From Paenimyroides marinum (GTDB lineage Bacteria; Bacteroidota; Bacteroidia; Flavobacteriales; Flavobacteriaceae): a DNA stretch of 64,000 bases. The stretch spans positions 1 through 64,000 of the forward strand of contig NZ_FNXE01000004.1 in the NCBI RefSeq assembly GCF_900108395.1, written 5' to 3'. This document shows, one piece after another, positions 63,521 through 64,000 of the stretch. The number at the start of each line of letters is the position of its first letter. Position 1 is the first letter of the stretch. The notes under the pieces are model-generated. The model was given only the letters and a program-made list of their open reading frames with translations. It was not told where the DNA came from and searched no databases. The position numbers and the translations under genes were made by a program.

Positions 63521-64000
63521 TATCACTTTTTTAAATCCGAACTTTTTCTGGTTGCTTTTACTTTTATTGCCTTTAGGGTGGTATTGGTACATCAACCGAA
63601 AAAACGAAAAAGTTCCGGTAAAAATCAGCACTGTACAAGGGTTTAAAAACAAAAGCACCCTGCTTACAAAGTTATATCCGCTGCTTTTTGTGTTGCGCGC
63701 TGTTGCCTTTGCAGCATTGATTATAGCATTGGCACGCCCACAAACAATTGACAAAAGCACAAAATCTAAGATTACAAACGGTGTTGATATTGTTTTAGCA
63801 ACCGATGTTTCGGGTTCGATGCTTTCACGCGATTTAAAACCCAACCGTTTAGAAGCTTTGAAAAAAGTGGCTGCCGATTTTATTAAAGAACGGGTTGACG
63901 ACCGCTTGGGAATTGTAGTTTACGCTGCCGAGGCTTATACCAAAGCACCGGTTACAAGCGATAAAAACATGTTGTTGAACCAGTTGGCAGATATTAAATA
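63513..64000 (+). CDS. BatA-like VWA domain protein, cut by the window end
   Basis: The frame opens at ATG 63513 inside the end of the BatD-like gene (8-base overlap) and runs past 64000. The visible 162 residues show two membrane segments (about 9-24 and 52-69), ALARPQ, and a VWA metal site DVSGSM (about 95-100), the N-terminus of BatA/BatB-type proteins. The C-terminal part is outside the window. Confidence 0.9.
   Translation, partial: MNNITFLNPNFFWLLLLLLPLGWYWYINRKNEKVPVKISTVQGFKNKSTLLTKLYPLLFVLRAVAFAALIIALARPQTIDKSTKSKITNGVDIVLATDVSGSMLSRDLKPNRLEALKKVAADFIKERVDDRLGIVVYAAEAYTKAPVTSDKNMLLNQLADIK

Overview
The window is a 64 kb piece of a chromosome from the Bacteroidota, almost certainly the family Flavobacteriaceae (a Flavobacterium- or Myroides-like genome). 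Reasons: AT-rich DNA, promoters of the Bacteroidetes type (TTTG, about 19 bases, TAnnTTTG) in front of many genes, weak or absent Shine-Dalgarno sites, several SusC/TonB-like barrels with carboxypeptidase-regulatory N-domains, a type IX secretion sorting domain, a lipoprotein with a surface-export signal, a fused MurF-alanine racemase, a zinc-less DnaG primase and flavobacterial families such as DUF6427, DUF6341 and DUF4254.

Layout. (1) 0-17.3 kb, all on the minus strand, is an envelope and metal-uptake region: two paralogous CarboxypepD/outer-membrane-barrel proteins (115-2889, 11062-13869); a tight operon of TonB receptor, surface lipoprotein (DUF4876), DUF6850 barrel and diheme peroxidase (9690 down to 2996); a siderophore-interacting flavin reductase; and a TonB siderophore receptor translationally coupled to a PepSY membrane protein. 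(2) 17.4-20.2 kb: DUF1801 protein and the ribosome-assembly GTPases Der and Era. (3) 20.2-25.04 kb: two nearly identical copies of an initiator tRNA transcription unit (promoter, tRNA, terminator) enclose about 4.5 kb of very AT-rich DNA with seven unrecognised or poorly known genes and no integrase. This is the clearest accessory island. (4) 25.1-32.4 kb: tRNA-Ser, secreted or lipid-anchored proteins, a cobalamin riboswitch in front of one T9SS-exported protein, Pth, cardiolipin synthase and two C1q-like secreted proteins. (5) 32.4-38.7 kb: a GbsR/MarR-type regulator and RND efflux pump operon with a perfect inverted-repeat operator. (6) 38.8-46.7 kb: tandem tRNA-Gly, MscL, MurF-Alr, a TauE/SafE plus persulfide-dioxygenase/rhodanese sulfur pair, small enzymes and an ADP-ribosylglycohydrolase. 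(7) 46.7-59.8 kb: housekeeping genes (dnaG, GT9 glycosyltransferase, upp, gpsA, TerC, S1/P1 nuclease, thioesterase, HU-CCDC81/SPOR protein, dprA, AlbA_2 protein). (8) 59.9-64 kb: start of a Bat (aerotolerance) operon: MoxR, DUF58, BatD-like and a BatA-like protein cut by the window end.

The strongest leads for something undescribed are the B12-riboswitch-controlled secreted repeat protein (27035-28431), the metal-uptake operon that pairs a MauG-like diheme enzyme with a surface lipoprotein and TonB receptor (2996-9690), and the initiator-tRNA-bounded island (20222-25035). All family names come from recognition of the sequence by eye; no searches were run.
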